Origin: Clostridiales bacterium
GTDB lineage: Bacteria; Bacillota; Clostridia; Christensenellales; CAG-138
Direction of reading: 5' to 3'
Length of the DNA: 55,382 nt
Assembly (NCBI GenBank): GCA_019416935.1
Contig: DXWI01000016.1
Coordinates: forward strand, 1-55,382
Shown here: piece by piece, positions 7,494 through 15,689 of the stretch
How positions within the stretch are numbered: position 1 is the first letter of the stretch
How the letters are laid out: each line of letters opens with the position of its first letter
Translations under genes and position numbers: made by a program
The notes under the pieces: generated by a model
Databases searched by the model: none
The model's input: only the letters and a program-made list of their open reading frames with translations
Told to the model about the DNA's origin: nothing

Positions 7494-8918
7494 TTATGCC
7501 CAGGCTTCCGCGCAGGCGGCGAGCGCCTTCTTGAAACACTCCTCCGGCGGATTCACGATGCCCGCACCGACCTGACCCACGCCGGGGTTCTTGTGCGCGA
7601 TACCGGTGTTGATGATCGGCCGAATGCCCGTCTCAATCACCTTCAGCATGTCGATGCCCGTTGCGCTGCCGCGGAAGTCAAGCGCCGGAATCTTGTACGC
7701 CTGACCCTCGCCCACGGTGATCTCGTACATCTGCTTGGAGTAGTTCAGCGCGTCGCTGACCTGACCGCCGACGAACTGCACGATGGCAGGAGCGGCCGCC
7801 ATGCAGAAGCCGCCGATGCCCGTGGTCTCGGTGATGCAGGAGTCGCCGAGATCCGGCGCCGCATCGCACTCGTCGAAGCCCGGGAAGTACAAGCCCTTAA
7901 CCATTTCCGCCGGACCGGTGAACCACTTGTCGGGACCGAGGCCCGCGATGCGGATGCCGAAGTCCGTGCCGTTGCGGCACATGGTGGCAACCACCGTGCT
8001 GTACTCGATGCCGAAGATCGGGTCCATGGTGCACTTGCAGGCAGGCATGGAGATGTTCAGGAACGTGTGGTTGTTGCCGTTGATGAAATTGTAAGCGGCA
8101 ACCTTCTGCTCTTCGGGGAAGTCGGCCTGCATGATGCCGGGAACCAGCTCACGGATGAGCAGGGAGGTGCCGGCTTCATTGCGGTTGTGCGCCTCATCGC
8201 CCATCTGCAGCAGCTTCGCAATCAACACTTTGATGTCGATCTCGCCCTTGAACTCGACGGCGGCCTTGAGCACCGGGTAGAGCTCCTTCTCCATCCAGCG
8301 CAGACGGGTCAGAACCTCGTCGTCACACGCGCCGAAGCGAAGCACCTTGCCGAGGCCCTCGTTGATCGTGCAGTATGCGCGGTTGCCAAAGGTCTTGTTC
8401 TCCAAAATCCACACCGGCATGGATGCGGTTACAACGCCGGCCATCGGGCCAACGGCGCTGTGCATATGGCAGGGGTCGAACCTGATCTCGCCGGACGCCG
8501 CGAGCTTCTCTGCTTCGTCGAGATCCTTGGCAAGTCCTTCATAGATCAGGCCGCCCATGACCGCGCCCTTCTGCGGACCGCTCATGCGCTCCCAAGTGAC
8601 CGGCGGGCCGGCATGGAGAATGGTCTTTTTTGTCATGCCGGGGATCACTTCTCCGGCGATGCCAAGGCCGATCAGCGTCGGCTGTGCGGCGAGGATGCGG
8701 CGGAGCGCCTCCTTATTCGCCTCCTCAATCTTGGCGGCGAGTTCAGGATTCTTCAGCTTGCGCAGATTGCCGGCCGCGACCTTGTCGCCGCCCGCAACGG
8801 GCTTCCAATCCACATGCACTGCGGGCTGCTTCTGGCTCACGAGATCCTGATAGAAGGACTCGATGCCGAAGTTGACCACATGCAGCTCTTTTGCGAATAA
8901 CTCGTTCAGCTTGCTCAT
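7494..8918 (-). CDS. allG: DUF1116 protein, AllG-type oxamate carbamoyltransferase subunit
   Basis: This 474-residue DUF1116 protein is homologous to E. coli YlbE, now AllG. AllF (FdrA), AllG and AllH together form oxamate carbamoyltransferase, which converts oxalurate and phosphate to oxamate and carbamoyl phosphate in anaerobic allantoin use. Features seen include GLGIAGEVIPGMTKKTILHAGPP near the N-terminus and the conserved FDPCHMHSAVGPMAGV and PACKCTMDPIFGIEYSTVVA blocks. It has an AGGAGGAAGCGACA ribosome site and follows fdrA by 13 bases. It is the last gene of the six-gene operon. No carbamate kinase or allantoinase gene is nearby, so the true acyl acceptor here may not be oxamate. Confidence 0.88.
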   Translation of the reverse strand: MSKLNELFAKELHVVNFGIESFYQDLVSQKQPAVHVDWKPVAGGDKVAAGNLRKLKNPELAAKIEEANKEALRRILAAQPTLIGLGIAGEVIPGMTKKTILHAGPPVTWERMSGPQKGAVMGGLIYEGLAKDLDEAEKLAASGEIRFDPCHMHSAVGPMAGVVTASMPVWILENKTFGNRAYCTINEGLGKVLRFGACDDEVLTRLRWMEKELYPVLKAAVEFKGEIDIKVLIAKLLQMGDEAHNRNEAGTSLLIRELVPGIMQADFPEEQKVAAYNFINGNNHTFLNISMPACKCTMDPIFGIEYSTVVATMCRNGTDFGIRIAGLGPDKWFTGPAEMVKGLYFPGFDECDAAPDLGDSCITETTGIGGFCMAAAPAIVQFVGGQVSDALNYSKQMYEITVGEGQAYKIPALDFRGSATGIDMLKVIETGIRPIINTGIAHKNPGVGQVGAGIVNPPEECFKKALAACAEAWA

Positions 8919-8931
8919 TGTCGCTTCCTCC

Positions 8932-10494
8932 TTACTTCAGGTTGGCGAGGATGCGCTCCACAAAGCGCGTCGCCTGCGCGTTGGACGGCAGCACGACCGC
9001 GCCGGCCTCCGTCAACTGCTTCTGCGTTTTGGACAGGCACTGCGGGTCGCCCTCGGTGCCGCAAACCGCGCAGACGCAGCACAGATGCCGGCCTTCGGCC
9101 TCCGCATCCGCCTTTGCGCTGCGAATGGCGTCCGAAAGATCCTCCGCCGGATTGGGATGCGAGCCGTAGCCGATCACGCAATCACACATGATGACTGCCG
9201 TCTCCGGATCCTTGCCATCGACGATCACGCGCTCTGCGCGCAGGCTCGGATCGATCATCGGGTGCGGACGACCGACGGTGAACTCGTCATCGCCGAAGTC
9301 GAGGAACGTGTGCTCCTTGCTCTTGCCGTTGCGCGCATCCGTCAGCTTATCCTCCGCATGCAGCGGAATGTTGCTGTAGATGTGGCCGAGATTGCCGATC
9401 ATCAGCTTCATGGCCTCGTCGCAGAGCGTACCGCCGGTGTAGAAGCCGCGGACGTATTTCTGCGTGGGCGCCATCTTGCCGGCGATCTCCTTGGCCAGCG
9501 CTTCCGCCTGCTCTTCGCCCATGGTGAACTCGACGAAATCCTTTACCGGCTCGCCCTTGAGCAGCGCCACCGCCTTGTGCGCGGCGTCCTCGAGCGAAAC
9601 GGCTGCCACCAGACCCTTGGCCTCGATCTCCGAACGATCGCCGCCGATGAAGCAAACCACGACCGGTTTGCCCGCGTTCTTGGCGATGTCGAGAATCTCG
9701 GAAGCGATTTCCTTGGCTGGGGGCTTGGAGACGAGCGTGATCACCTCGGTGTTCGGGTCGTTGATGAGTGCGTCCAGTCCGAGCTTCATCATCAGACCGC
9801 CGATTTCCTTCTTCAGATCGCGGCCGCCGGTGCCGATGACCTGCGACACGCCGCAGCCGAGCTGCGCGATGATCGAGCTGACCTCCTGCGTGCCGGTGCC
9901 GGACGCGCAGACCATGCCGATCTTGCCCTTGGGTACGACGTTGGCGAACGCAAGCGGTACGTTGTTGATGATCGCGGTGCCGCAGTCGGGGCCCATCACG
10001 AGCAGTTCCTTCTTATAAGCGCACTCCTTGAGCGCCTTCTCCTCTTCGATGGTCACGTTGTCGGAGAAGAGCATGACGTTGATGTTGCGATCGAGGCAGC
10101 TCTGCGCCACATCGGCCGCGAACTTGCCGGGGACGGAGATGACGGCCATATTCAGATCGGGATCGACCTTGATCGCGCCCTCGAGCGTGGGCGGATAGTA
10201 GGTGGCCTCCTTGGCCTCCGTCTTCTTGTTGAGCAGTTCCTCTACCTTCTTCTGCGCCGCCTCAAACACCTCGTCGCTGTCGCACTCCACCGCCACGAAG
10301 AAATCGTTCGGGGTGATGTTGGCGTCAAACTCCGGGGTTGCAAGACCGATGTTGTGGGCAATCTCGACGTTCAGGTCGGTGCCCATGCCGACGAGCGCTT
10401 CCTTCACACCGTCGAGCTTTTTCAGGTCCTTGGAGATGAGCATGAGGGTAACGGAATCAAAATAAGCATTTTTCCTGATTTCCAGTTTGACCAC
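8932..10494 (-). CDS. fdrA: FdrA/AllF, acyl-CoA synthetase-like subunit of oxamate carbamoyltransferase
   Basis: A 520-residue FdrA family protein related to succinyl-CoA synthetase alpha and beta folds. It has a Rossmann CoA-binding part with GPDCGTAIINNVPLAFAN and CASGTGTQEVSSI near the centre, and a C-terminal ligase-like domain ending IVDGKDPETAVIMCDCVIGYG. I place the start at a GTG preceded by GGAGGG at 7 bases, giving VVKLEIRKNAYFDS, which matches family N-termini. ATG codons 15 and 18 bases upstream (10509, 10512) have no ribosome site of their own because GGAGGG lies downstream of them. The gene overlaps the end of allH by 38 bases. With AllG and AllH it should form the acyl/carbamoyl phosphate-producing complex. 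Confidence 0.9.
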   Translation of the reverse strand: MVKLEIRKNAYFDSVTLMLISKDLKKLDGVKEALVGMGTDLNVEIAHNIGLATPEFDANITPNDFFVAVECDSDEVFEAAQKKVEELLNKKTEAKEATYYPPTLEGAIKVDPDLNMAVISVPGKFAADVAQSCLDRNINVMLFSDNVTIEEEKALKECAYKKELLVMGPDCGTAIINNVPLAFANVVPKGKIGMVCASGTGTQEVSSIIAQLGCGVSQVIGTGGRDLKKEIGGLMMKLGLDALINDPNTEVITLVSKPPAKEIASEILDIAKNAGKPVVVCFIGGDRSEIEAKGLVAAVSLEDAAHKAVALLKGEPVKDFVEFTMGEEQAEALAKEIAGKMAPTQKYVRGFYTGGTLCDEAMKLMIGNLGHIYSNIPLHAEDKLTDARNGKSKEHTFLDFGDDEFTVGRPHPMIDPSLRAERVIVDGKDPETAVIMCDCVIGYGSHPNPAEDLSDAIRSAKADAEAEGRHLCCVCAVCGTEGDPQCLSKTQKQLTEAGAVVLPSNAQATRFVERILANLK

Positions 10495-11398
10495 TGTTTT
10501 TCCCTCCATCATGATGAATGATTGCCAAAACGATGCCGGTCAGCATATCGCTTCCGGAAGTGGATCCGAATGCCGCAACGCGCATGGCTGCCTGTTTGAT
10601 TTGTAATGCATCCGAATCCGAATACAAGAGCCGGAGGAGATGAAGCACATCCTCGGAAACATATCCCTCGCCGCTCTGTAATAGAAATGCGCCGCTGATG
10701 CGGTTGGTCTTTTGTGCTGCGCGGCCCGCGATCTCCCGCGCTACGGGGGCAATGTTCTCCAAAACGCCAACGGCGGACATTGCATGCAGCATGGCCATAT
10801 AGCCAGTGAGCAAATCGTCCGATGACGGCGTCAGTCCGATACCGCAACCGGCGATCGCGGCTGCCGCCTCGCCCGCCTCCGCCGCCTCCCCCGCCGCAAC
10901 GGCCGCGAACAGGCGCGGCAGCCTTGGTTTGAGAAAATCGGCATATACGTTAGATTTCAGCCGCGTCACGAGCGCGGACAGCCCATCCGACTCCCCGCCC
11001 GACGCCAGCACCGACAGGAGCGGCGCCGGGTCGAGGGCCGAATGATGTTCTCTGGAATGTCCGGCAATGGCAGATTGCATGCCATGCGCTACCGACAGAT
11101 CCACCGCTGCAGCCGTTTCAAGCGAGATGGCCGTGCGCCCCGTGCGGAGGGTATCCGCATGGAGCAGCACCTGCTCTCCCGGCGCGAAATGCGCCTGCAG
11201 CGTGCCGCATGCCGCTCGCACCGCGAACGGCTGTAGGCAGCGTGTCTCCGTGAGGATGCTCACAAGCCCTGCCGGCGTTTCGATGTTGACCGCGTGTTCA
11301 AACGCGGAAAGCACCGTTCCGCCCAGCGCCGCATCGTGCAGCCGCTCATAGAGCAGCGTGCAGATTGCCTTGGCATCCATTGCCGGCCGAACCGTCAT
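10457..11398 (-). CDS. allH: DUF2877 protein, AllH-type subunit of oxamate carbamoyltransferase
   Basis: A 313-residue DUF2877 protein, homologous to E. coli YlbF/AllH. The family signatures GCGIGLTPSSDDLLTGYM (centre) and FGSTSGSDMLTGIV (C-terminal third) are both present. It partners FdrA and AllG. The ATG used has a weak GAAGGCG site; a second in-frame ATG lies 18 bases downstream. Its 3' end overlaps the fdrA start, so the two are probably translationally coupled. It is Ala-rich in the middle, including an AAGEAAEAGEAAAAI stretch. Confidence 0.87.
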   Translation of the reverse strand: MTVRPAMDAKAICTLLYERLHDAALGGTVLSAFEHAVNIETPAGLVSILTETRCLQPFAVRAACGTLQAHFAPGEQVLLHADTLRTGRTAISLETAAAVDLSVAHGMQSAIAGHSREHHSALDPAPLLSVLASGGESDGLSALVTRLKSNVYADFLKPRLPRLFAAVAAGEAAEAGEAAAAIAGCGIGLTPSSDDLLTGYMAMLHAMSAVGVLENIAPVAREIAGRAAQKTNRISGAFLLQSGEGYVSEDVLHLLRLLYSDSDALQIKQAAMRVAAFGSTSGSDMLTGIVLAIIHHDGGKNSGQTGNQEKCLF

Positions 11399-11406
11399 AC
11401 CGGGTG

Positions 11407-11772
11407 TTACGCCTTCTGGAAGATGAAGCCGTACTGCGGTTCGACGACGGTCTCCTTGTACTTGATGACCTTTTCCTTCACGACGCCGACGGTGGCGACG
11501 AGTTCCATGCCGGACTCAATGCCGTCGTCAAAGCCGATCTGGCCGGTCGCGCGCACGCCATTCTCAAACTCGACAATGCCGAAGTTGAGCCACGGGCACA
11601 TATAGCCCTCGGGCAGGTTGTAAACGCGGGTCCAGGTCAGCAGCTTGCACTTACCCTCGAGCGGGATCTGCTCAAACTCACGGCCGTCGCAATCGGGGTT
11701 CTGGCACACGATATAACGGGGGTGATGGAGCTTGCCGCACTTTTTGCACTTGTATGCATACATCTGTTCCAC
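11407..11772 (-). CDS. DUF35 OB-fold / zinc-ribbon protein, partner of the thiolase-fold protein
   Basis: A 121-residue DUF35 protein. The N-terminal zinc ribbon has CKKCG and CQNPDC; an OB-fold follows (LLTWTRVYNLPEGYMCPWLNFGIVEF). Such proteins bind thiolase-fold enzymes as acyl-CoA channels, as in the archaeal thiolase/HMG-CoA synthase complex and the Ltp2-DUF35 steroid aldolase. The start is a GTG with AAGGAGGG 7 bases before it. It directly follows the thiolase-fold gene (13-base gap), so the two products very likely form one complex. Confidence 0.9.
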   Translation of the reverse strand: MEQMYAYKCKKCGKLHHPRYIVCQNPDCDGREFEQIPLEGKCKLLTWTRVYNLPEGYMCPWLNFGIVEFENGVRATGQIGFDDGIESGMELVATVGVVKEKVIKYKETVVEPQYGFIFQKA

Positions 11773-11785
11773 TTCTATACCCTCC

Positions 11786-12982
11786 TTATTTCGTGGTCAG
11801 GATGGTGGCCGCAACGTTGTTGCCGAAACCGCCGAAGTTGATCGCCAGCGCGGTCTTCGCACCGGGAACCTGACGTTCGCCGGCTTCGCCGCGGAGCTGC
11901 TTCACCAGCTCGACGATCTGAGAAACGCCCGTCGCACCCAGCGGATGGCCCTTGGCCTTCAGACCGCCGGAGGTGTTGATCGGCATCTCACCGTGGATCT
12001 CGGTCTTACCCTCGCGGGCGGCCAGATGGCCGGTGCCTCTCGGGAAGAGGCCGACTTCCTCGGACTCTGCGATCTCAAGAATCTGGAACGCGTCATGCAG
12101 CTCGGCCACGTCGATGTCCTCGGGACCAACGCCGGCCATCTTGTACGCCATCTGGGCGCTCAGGCGGACAGCCAACAGATCCGTGGGAACCTCGCGGTTG
12201 GCGACGACGTGCGTATCGGTCGCGGAACCGACGCCCGCGATCTTGACGAACTTCTTGTCGCCGAAACCCAGCTCTTCCTGCTTATCCTTGGCAACGAGCA
12301 GCACGGCTGCGGCGCCGTCGGAGACGGGGCACATATCGTACTGGCGCAGCGGATCGGCCACGAGCGGGTTGGTCGCGTTGATGATGCGCTCATCCGTAAT
12401 GCGCTCCAGCTTCACGACTGCCTTGATGTGTGCGTTGGGGTTCAGGCAGGCGTTGGCATGGTTCTTCACGGAAACGATCGACAGATCGCGGCTGGTAACG
12501 CCATACTTATCCATGCACAGGCGGGTGAACAGGCCGGCAAACGACGGGAGCGTGATGCCGTACTTGTACTCGGCTTCGGGATGGAGCATCGTGGCAACAA
12601 AGTCCGTGCCCTCCCAGCCGGTGACCGCGCGCATGCCTTCTGCGCCAACAACGAGGACGCAGTTGCAAACGCCGGAGGCGATCGCCATGTAGCCGAGCTT
12701 CACAGCCGAAGCGCCGGAAGCCGGGCCGTTTTCAATGGTCTCGGCCATTGCGGGGCGGAGGTTGAGCGTATCGACAACCGCGGAAGCAAGGCCACTGATG
12801 CGCTGCACCATGCCTGCCGCCATCGTGCCGATAAACACCTGATCGATCACATTCTTTCTACCAGTCTTGGCACCGGCGTCATCCATTGCCTGCAGGGCTG
12901 CATCGCAAGCCATGTCGAGGAACGGAACTGCCGATTTGCCGAACTTGGTATGGCCAATGCCAACAATACCTACTTCGCGCAT
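11786..12982 (-). CDS. Thiolase-superfamily protein lacking the nucleophilic Cys; predicted CoA-dependent aldolase
   Basis: A 398-residue thiolase-fold protein of the SCP2/lipid-transfer type. Where active thiolases have a cysteine (ENxCASG), this protein reads ENGPASG with Pro87 (codon CCG on the minus strand). The histidines of HDAFQ (H296) and GHPLGATG (H346) remain, and the C-terminal loop is FGGFGNN, without cysteine. Loss of the cysteine rules out ordinary thiolysis. The known cysteine-less homologue Ltp2, working with a DUF35 partner, is a retro-aldolase cleaving beta-hydroxyacyl-CoA. The DUF35 gene lies next door, so aldol cleavage or condensation is the better prediction. The ribosome site is AAAGGACG. 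Substrate unknown. Confidence 0.85.
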   Translation of the reverse strand: MREVGIVGIGHTKFGKSAVPFLDMACDAALQAMDDAGAKTGRKNVIDQVFIGTMAAGMVQRISGLASAVVDTLNLRPAMAETIENGPASGASAVKLGYMAIASGVCNCVLVVGAEGMRAVTGWEGTDFVATMLHPEAEYKYGITLPSFAGLFTRLCMDKYGVTSRDLSIVSVKNHANACLNPNAHIKAVVKLERITDERIINATNPLVADPLRQYDMCPVSDGAAAVLLVAKDKQEELGFGDKKFVKIAGVGSATDTHVVANREVPTDLLAVRLSAQMAYKMAGVGPEDIDVAELHDAFQILEIAESEEVGLFPRGTGHLAAREGKTEIHGEMPINTSGGLKAKGHPLGATGVSQIVELVKQLRGEAGERQVPGAKTALAINFGGFGNNVAATILTTK

Positions 12983-13009
12983 TTTTACGTCCTTTCTCTC
13001 AGCTTTTTG

Positions 13010-13690
13010 TTAAACGTTCAGCTTGGCCGGCATGTGGAGAACCTTGTTCGCCTCGACAACCTCGGGGAACAGCTCCGCAGCGGGACGGATGCCGACGTTC
13101 TTGTTGGCCTTATGCTTCTCCCACAGTTCGCGGGTGAGCACGAAGGTCGGAACGCCGCCCAGCTCATGCGAGCACTCAAAGCGATCTTCCAGCTCGTACT
13201 CAATCATCCAACGCTTGAAGCCATTGGGCGACTCAGCCACGATCCAAACTTCATCCTGATTCATGAAGTCGAAGTGATACTCCATCTTCGCAGCGAACAG
13301 CTGTGCGCCGACGCGCGCGCCGCGCTTGAGCGTCATGGTATGATAGGACATACCGATCTTCTCATCGACCAACCGGCCGTTGACGATACCGGCGATCTCA
13401 CCGTTGACGGCGCCGACGAAGAAATACTCGTCGCGAACACGCTTGCGGAGCATGCCCAAGCCTTCTGCGATGATACGCGCGGACACGATGTCATAAAAAT
13501 CTTTGGGATGGTCGAGCAACGGGCGGATACCGTCGATGATCATTTCGATTTCTTCGTCGGTCGCTTCGCGAACGAGCATATCGTCGCCAGTGGTCAGCGG
13601 GATAACTTTCGCTTCATAGGGCTTCATTCCGATCGTCGGGGGACGGAGTTTGGCTTCCATTTCGTCAACAATGATGTCATACTTACCCAT
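13010..13690 (-). CDS. GNAT-fold-like protein of unknown function
   Basis: This 226-residue protein is the first gene of the six-gene operon. The centre resembles a GNAT N-acyltransferase: FFVGAVNGEIAGIVNGRLVD, then RGARVGAQLFAAKMEYHFD in the acyl-CoA loop position, then NGFKRWMIEYELED. The similarity is at fold level and I cannot name a substrate. The ribosome site GAAGGAGGG and a TAGACA/TACAAT promoter lie upstream. Co-transcription with a predicted CoA-dependent aldolase suggests it binds or transfers an acyl-CoA made in the same pathway. It could also be a non-catalytic relative. Confidence 0.75.
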   Translation of the reverse strand: MGKYDIIVDEMEAKLRPPTIGMKPYEAKVIPLTTGDDMLVREATDEEIEMIIDGIRPLLDHPKDFYDIVSARIIAEGLGMLRKRVRDEYFFVGAVNGEIAGIVNGRLVDEKIGMSYHTMTLKRGARVGAQLFAAKMEYHFDFMNQDEVWIVAESPNGFKRWMIEYELEDRFECSHELGGVPTFVLTRELWEKHKANKNVGIRPAAELFPEVVEANKVLHMPAKLNV

Positions 13691-13756
13691 TTGTGTGTAC
13701 CCTCCTTCAAAGATGTGCTTAGTCGATGATGCCGCCAGATTTGCGGCTACAAGTGT

Positions 13757-13785
13757 ATTGTAGCGCGAAAATGAATCTTTGTCTA
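13757..13785 (-). promoter_or_regulatory. Sigma-A promoter of the six-gene GNAT-aldolase-allHFG operon
   Basis: Minus strand -35 TAGACA (13780-13785), 17-base spacer, -10 TACAAT (13757-13762). It gives a leader of about 60 bases ending in the GAAGGAGGG ribosome site. Confidence 0.75.
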
Positions 13786-14193
13786 TAGTGTTCTTGCATT
13801 TTTTTCAATTTTTAACAATATATTTTTTATCACCTTCTATAGGCGTCATCCACAGCAAAAAGCAACCGTTCTTTCCTTCCTTTCCCAAATACCCGCTCTT
13901 TTCCCCCATTTTTTCGCAATATTATATATAATTGATCCGAATTTCCAGCAGAATGCCTTTCCCCATCTCTCTCATGCGTGCAGATATTTGCTCGACTGCT
14001 TCAAAAGTCCTTGGCGTCATTATGCAGTTTTGATGTTTGATTCCTTCATTTTTGATGCGCTTTTTGTCTGAAAAACGTTCGTTCTGCAATCTTTACTGCA
14101 ATGTGTTAAAAACTCTGTCGAATGGATCGCCCATTTGCATTCCCCGTGTTTTCCTGCCGAAACAAACGCGCGATTTGTTTTCTATCTTGGAAT
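13786..14193. other. AT-rich non-coding interval between divergent operons
   Basis: About 400 bases lie between the promoter of the minus-strand aldolase operon and the pfkA promoter. It is clearly more AT-rich than the rest of the window (runs such as TTTTTTCAATTTTTAACAAT). I see no convincing gene, repeat or structured RNA here. It may hold binding sites for a regulator of the catabolic operon. Confidence 0.5.
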
Positions 14194-14222
14194 TGCGCGG
14201 TCTTCCCTTTCATAGTATAATA
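14194..14222 (+). promoter_or_regulatory. Putative pfkA promoter
   Basis: -35 TTGCGC (14194-14199), 17-base spacer, -10 TATAAT (14217-14222), 40 bases before the pfkA start. Confidence 0.65.
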
Positions 14223-14261
14223 ATTCATTAGCAGGATTCATCCAAGAAGGAAGGTATCGAT

Positions 14262-15236
14262 ATGGAGCACAAGTTTTCCCGAATCGGCATTATGACCAGC
14301 GGAGGCGACGCGCCCGGCATGAACGCTGCCATCCGCGCGGCAGCCCGTACCTGTGTCCTCAACGGGATTACCCCCATCGGCATTCACCGCGGCTACAGCG
14401 GCCTGATCCATTCGGATGTGGTAGAGCTGGATGCGCGCGCCGTAAACGGCATCACCTCCCACGGCGGCACCATTCTGTATACCGCGCGCTGTGAAGAGTT
14501 CAAAACGGAGGAGGGGCTGCACAAAGCAGTCAGCGCCTGCCGCTATCTTGGGCTGGACGGTATCGTCGCAATCGGCGGCGACGGCACGTTCCGCGGCGCG
14601 GAAAAACTGGCTGCGGCCGGCGTCAACACCATCTGCCTTCCCGGTACAATCGATAACGACATTGCCTGTACCGACTATTCCATCGGTTTCGATACCGCCG
14701 CCAATACCGCCATTGAGGCGATCGACAAGCTGGCTGATACGATGCAGTCGCATGAGCGCACCTCCGTGGTCGAGGTGATGGGGCGGCATGCGGGTCACTT
14801 GGCCGTGTATGTCGGGCTCTCGGTCGGCGCAACGGCAATCCTCACGCCCGAAAAGCACTTTGATTTTGAAAAGGACGTGCTTGAGCATATCCGCGAGGGG
14901 AAATACCGCGGCAAGCATCACCATCTGATCATCGTGGCGGAGGGGCTCGGCAAAACGCTCGGCATCGCCCAGCGCATCGAGGAGGAGCTTGGGCTTGACA
15001 CGCGCGTGACGATCATCGGCCATGTGCAGCGCGGCGGCAGCCCGACGGCCCGCGACCGGGTCATGGCCTCGAGCATGGGCCACTTTGCCATAGAGCAGCT
15101 CATCGCAGGCGCAACCAGCCATGTCGTCTGTTACCGCGATTCCAAGCTCGTGTGCACGCCGATCAACGAAGCGCTGGCCATGAAAAAGGATCTCGACAGC
15201 TATACCTACCGGGTGGCGCAGGAGATCTCCATCTGA
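14262..15236 (+). CDS. pfkA: ATP-dependent 6-phosphofructokinase
   Basis: This 324-residue glycolytic kinase phosphorylates fructose 6-phosphate. Motifs are MTSGGDAPGMNAAIR at residues 11-25, IGGDGT at 104-109 and the catalytic GTIDNDI at 128-134. The second G of GGDG indicates ATP use; pyrophosphate enzymes carry GGDD. EVMGRHAGHLA and VQRGGSPTARDR are the usual sugar-phosphate and allosteric blocks. The ribosome site is AAGGAAGG. It is a single-gene unit with its own promoter and terminator. Unlike many clostridia, pyruvate kinase does not follow it. Confidence 0.97.
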   Translation: MEHKFSRIGIMTSGGDAPGMNAAIRAAARTCVLNGITPIGIHRGYSGLIHSDVVELDARAVNGITSHGGTILYTARCEEFKTEEGLHKAVSACRYLGLDGIVAIGGDGTFRGAEKLAAAGVNTICLPGTIDNDIACTDYSIGFDTAANTAIEAIDKLADTMQSHERTSVVEVMGRHAGHLAVYVGLSVGATAILTPEKHFDFEKDVLEHIREGKYRGKHHHLIIVAEGLGKTLGIAQRIEEELGLDTRVTIIGHVQRGGSPTARDRVMASSMGHFAIEQLIAGATSHVVCYRDSKLVCTPINEALAMKKDLDSYTYRVAQEISI

Positions 15237-15250
15237 TTCCGGTAAAGAGC

Positions 15251-15294
15251 AAAACCGGCGACCGGCCGCAGATGCGGCTTGCCGCCGGTTTTTT
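15251..15294 (+). terminator. pfkA terminator (shared with convergent gene)
   Basis: Stem AAAACCGGCG/CGCCGGTTTT encloses a second small GC hairpin and is followed by TTTTTTC. The U-tract touches the stop codon of the convergent Spo0A-C-like gene, so the structure may serve both strands. Confidence 0.85.
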
Positions 15295-15689
15295 CATACA
15301 CATTGTTCCGTCGGTGCGTTCTCCATCCCCTCATACAGAATGTCGCGGCCGCGCCGCAAATACTCCATCCGGATCTGCGCTGCCAGCGCATACAAAAACT
15401 CCCGGTTGCCGAGCGGGTCGAGCCGTGTTCTCCACGGCAGAAGTGATTGCAGCAGCCGGTCGTCCCCCGTTCTCCACACATGCAGAATCCTCGCGTGCAC
15501 ATTGCGCTCCACCTGTACCGGTCGCACGCCGTACCGCCGTCCGACCACCGCATAGCCATCCATCATGGTGCCGTACGCCGGCTCCCACAAAATCTTCTCC
15601 AACAATTCGACCGTCTGCATGCTGCTGCGCAGACCGGGCCGAATGCCATAGCGTGCCAGCGTATCCTCCAGTTCTGTTCTCGTCATCAT
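15294..15689 (-). CDS. Orphan Spo0A C-terminal-domain-like DNA-binding protein
   Basis: A 131-residue protein without a receiver domain. Residues about 5-88 follow the pattern of the Spo0A effector domain: an ELLEKILWEPAYGTMMDGYA segment, then RRYGVRPVQVERNVHARILH, which parallels the recognition helix region (VERAIRHAI) of Spo0A, and a tryptophan-containing VWRTGDD turn. I assign the family from this pattern, not from a search. The start is the ATG right after GGAGGAGGAAC; an in-frame upstream ATG would lengthen it by 21 residues without a ribosome site. It converges on pfkA. It may be a phosphorylation-independent regulator; targets are unknown. Confidence 0.65.
   Translation of the reverse strand: MMTRTELEDTLARYGIRPGLRSSMQTVELLEKILWEPAYGTMMDGYAVVGRRYGVRPVQVERNVHARILHVWRTGDDRLLQSLLPWRTRLDPLGNREFLYALAAQIRMEYLRRGRDILYEGMENAPTEQCV

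Noticed and set aside
11786..12982. Annotating the thiolase-fold gene as acetyl-CoA acetyltransferase
   Set aside because: The nucleophilic cysteine is replaced by proline, so the standard reaction is not supported.
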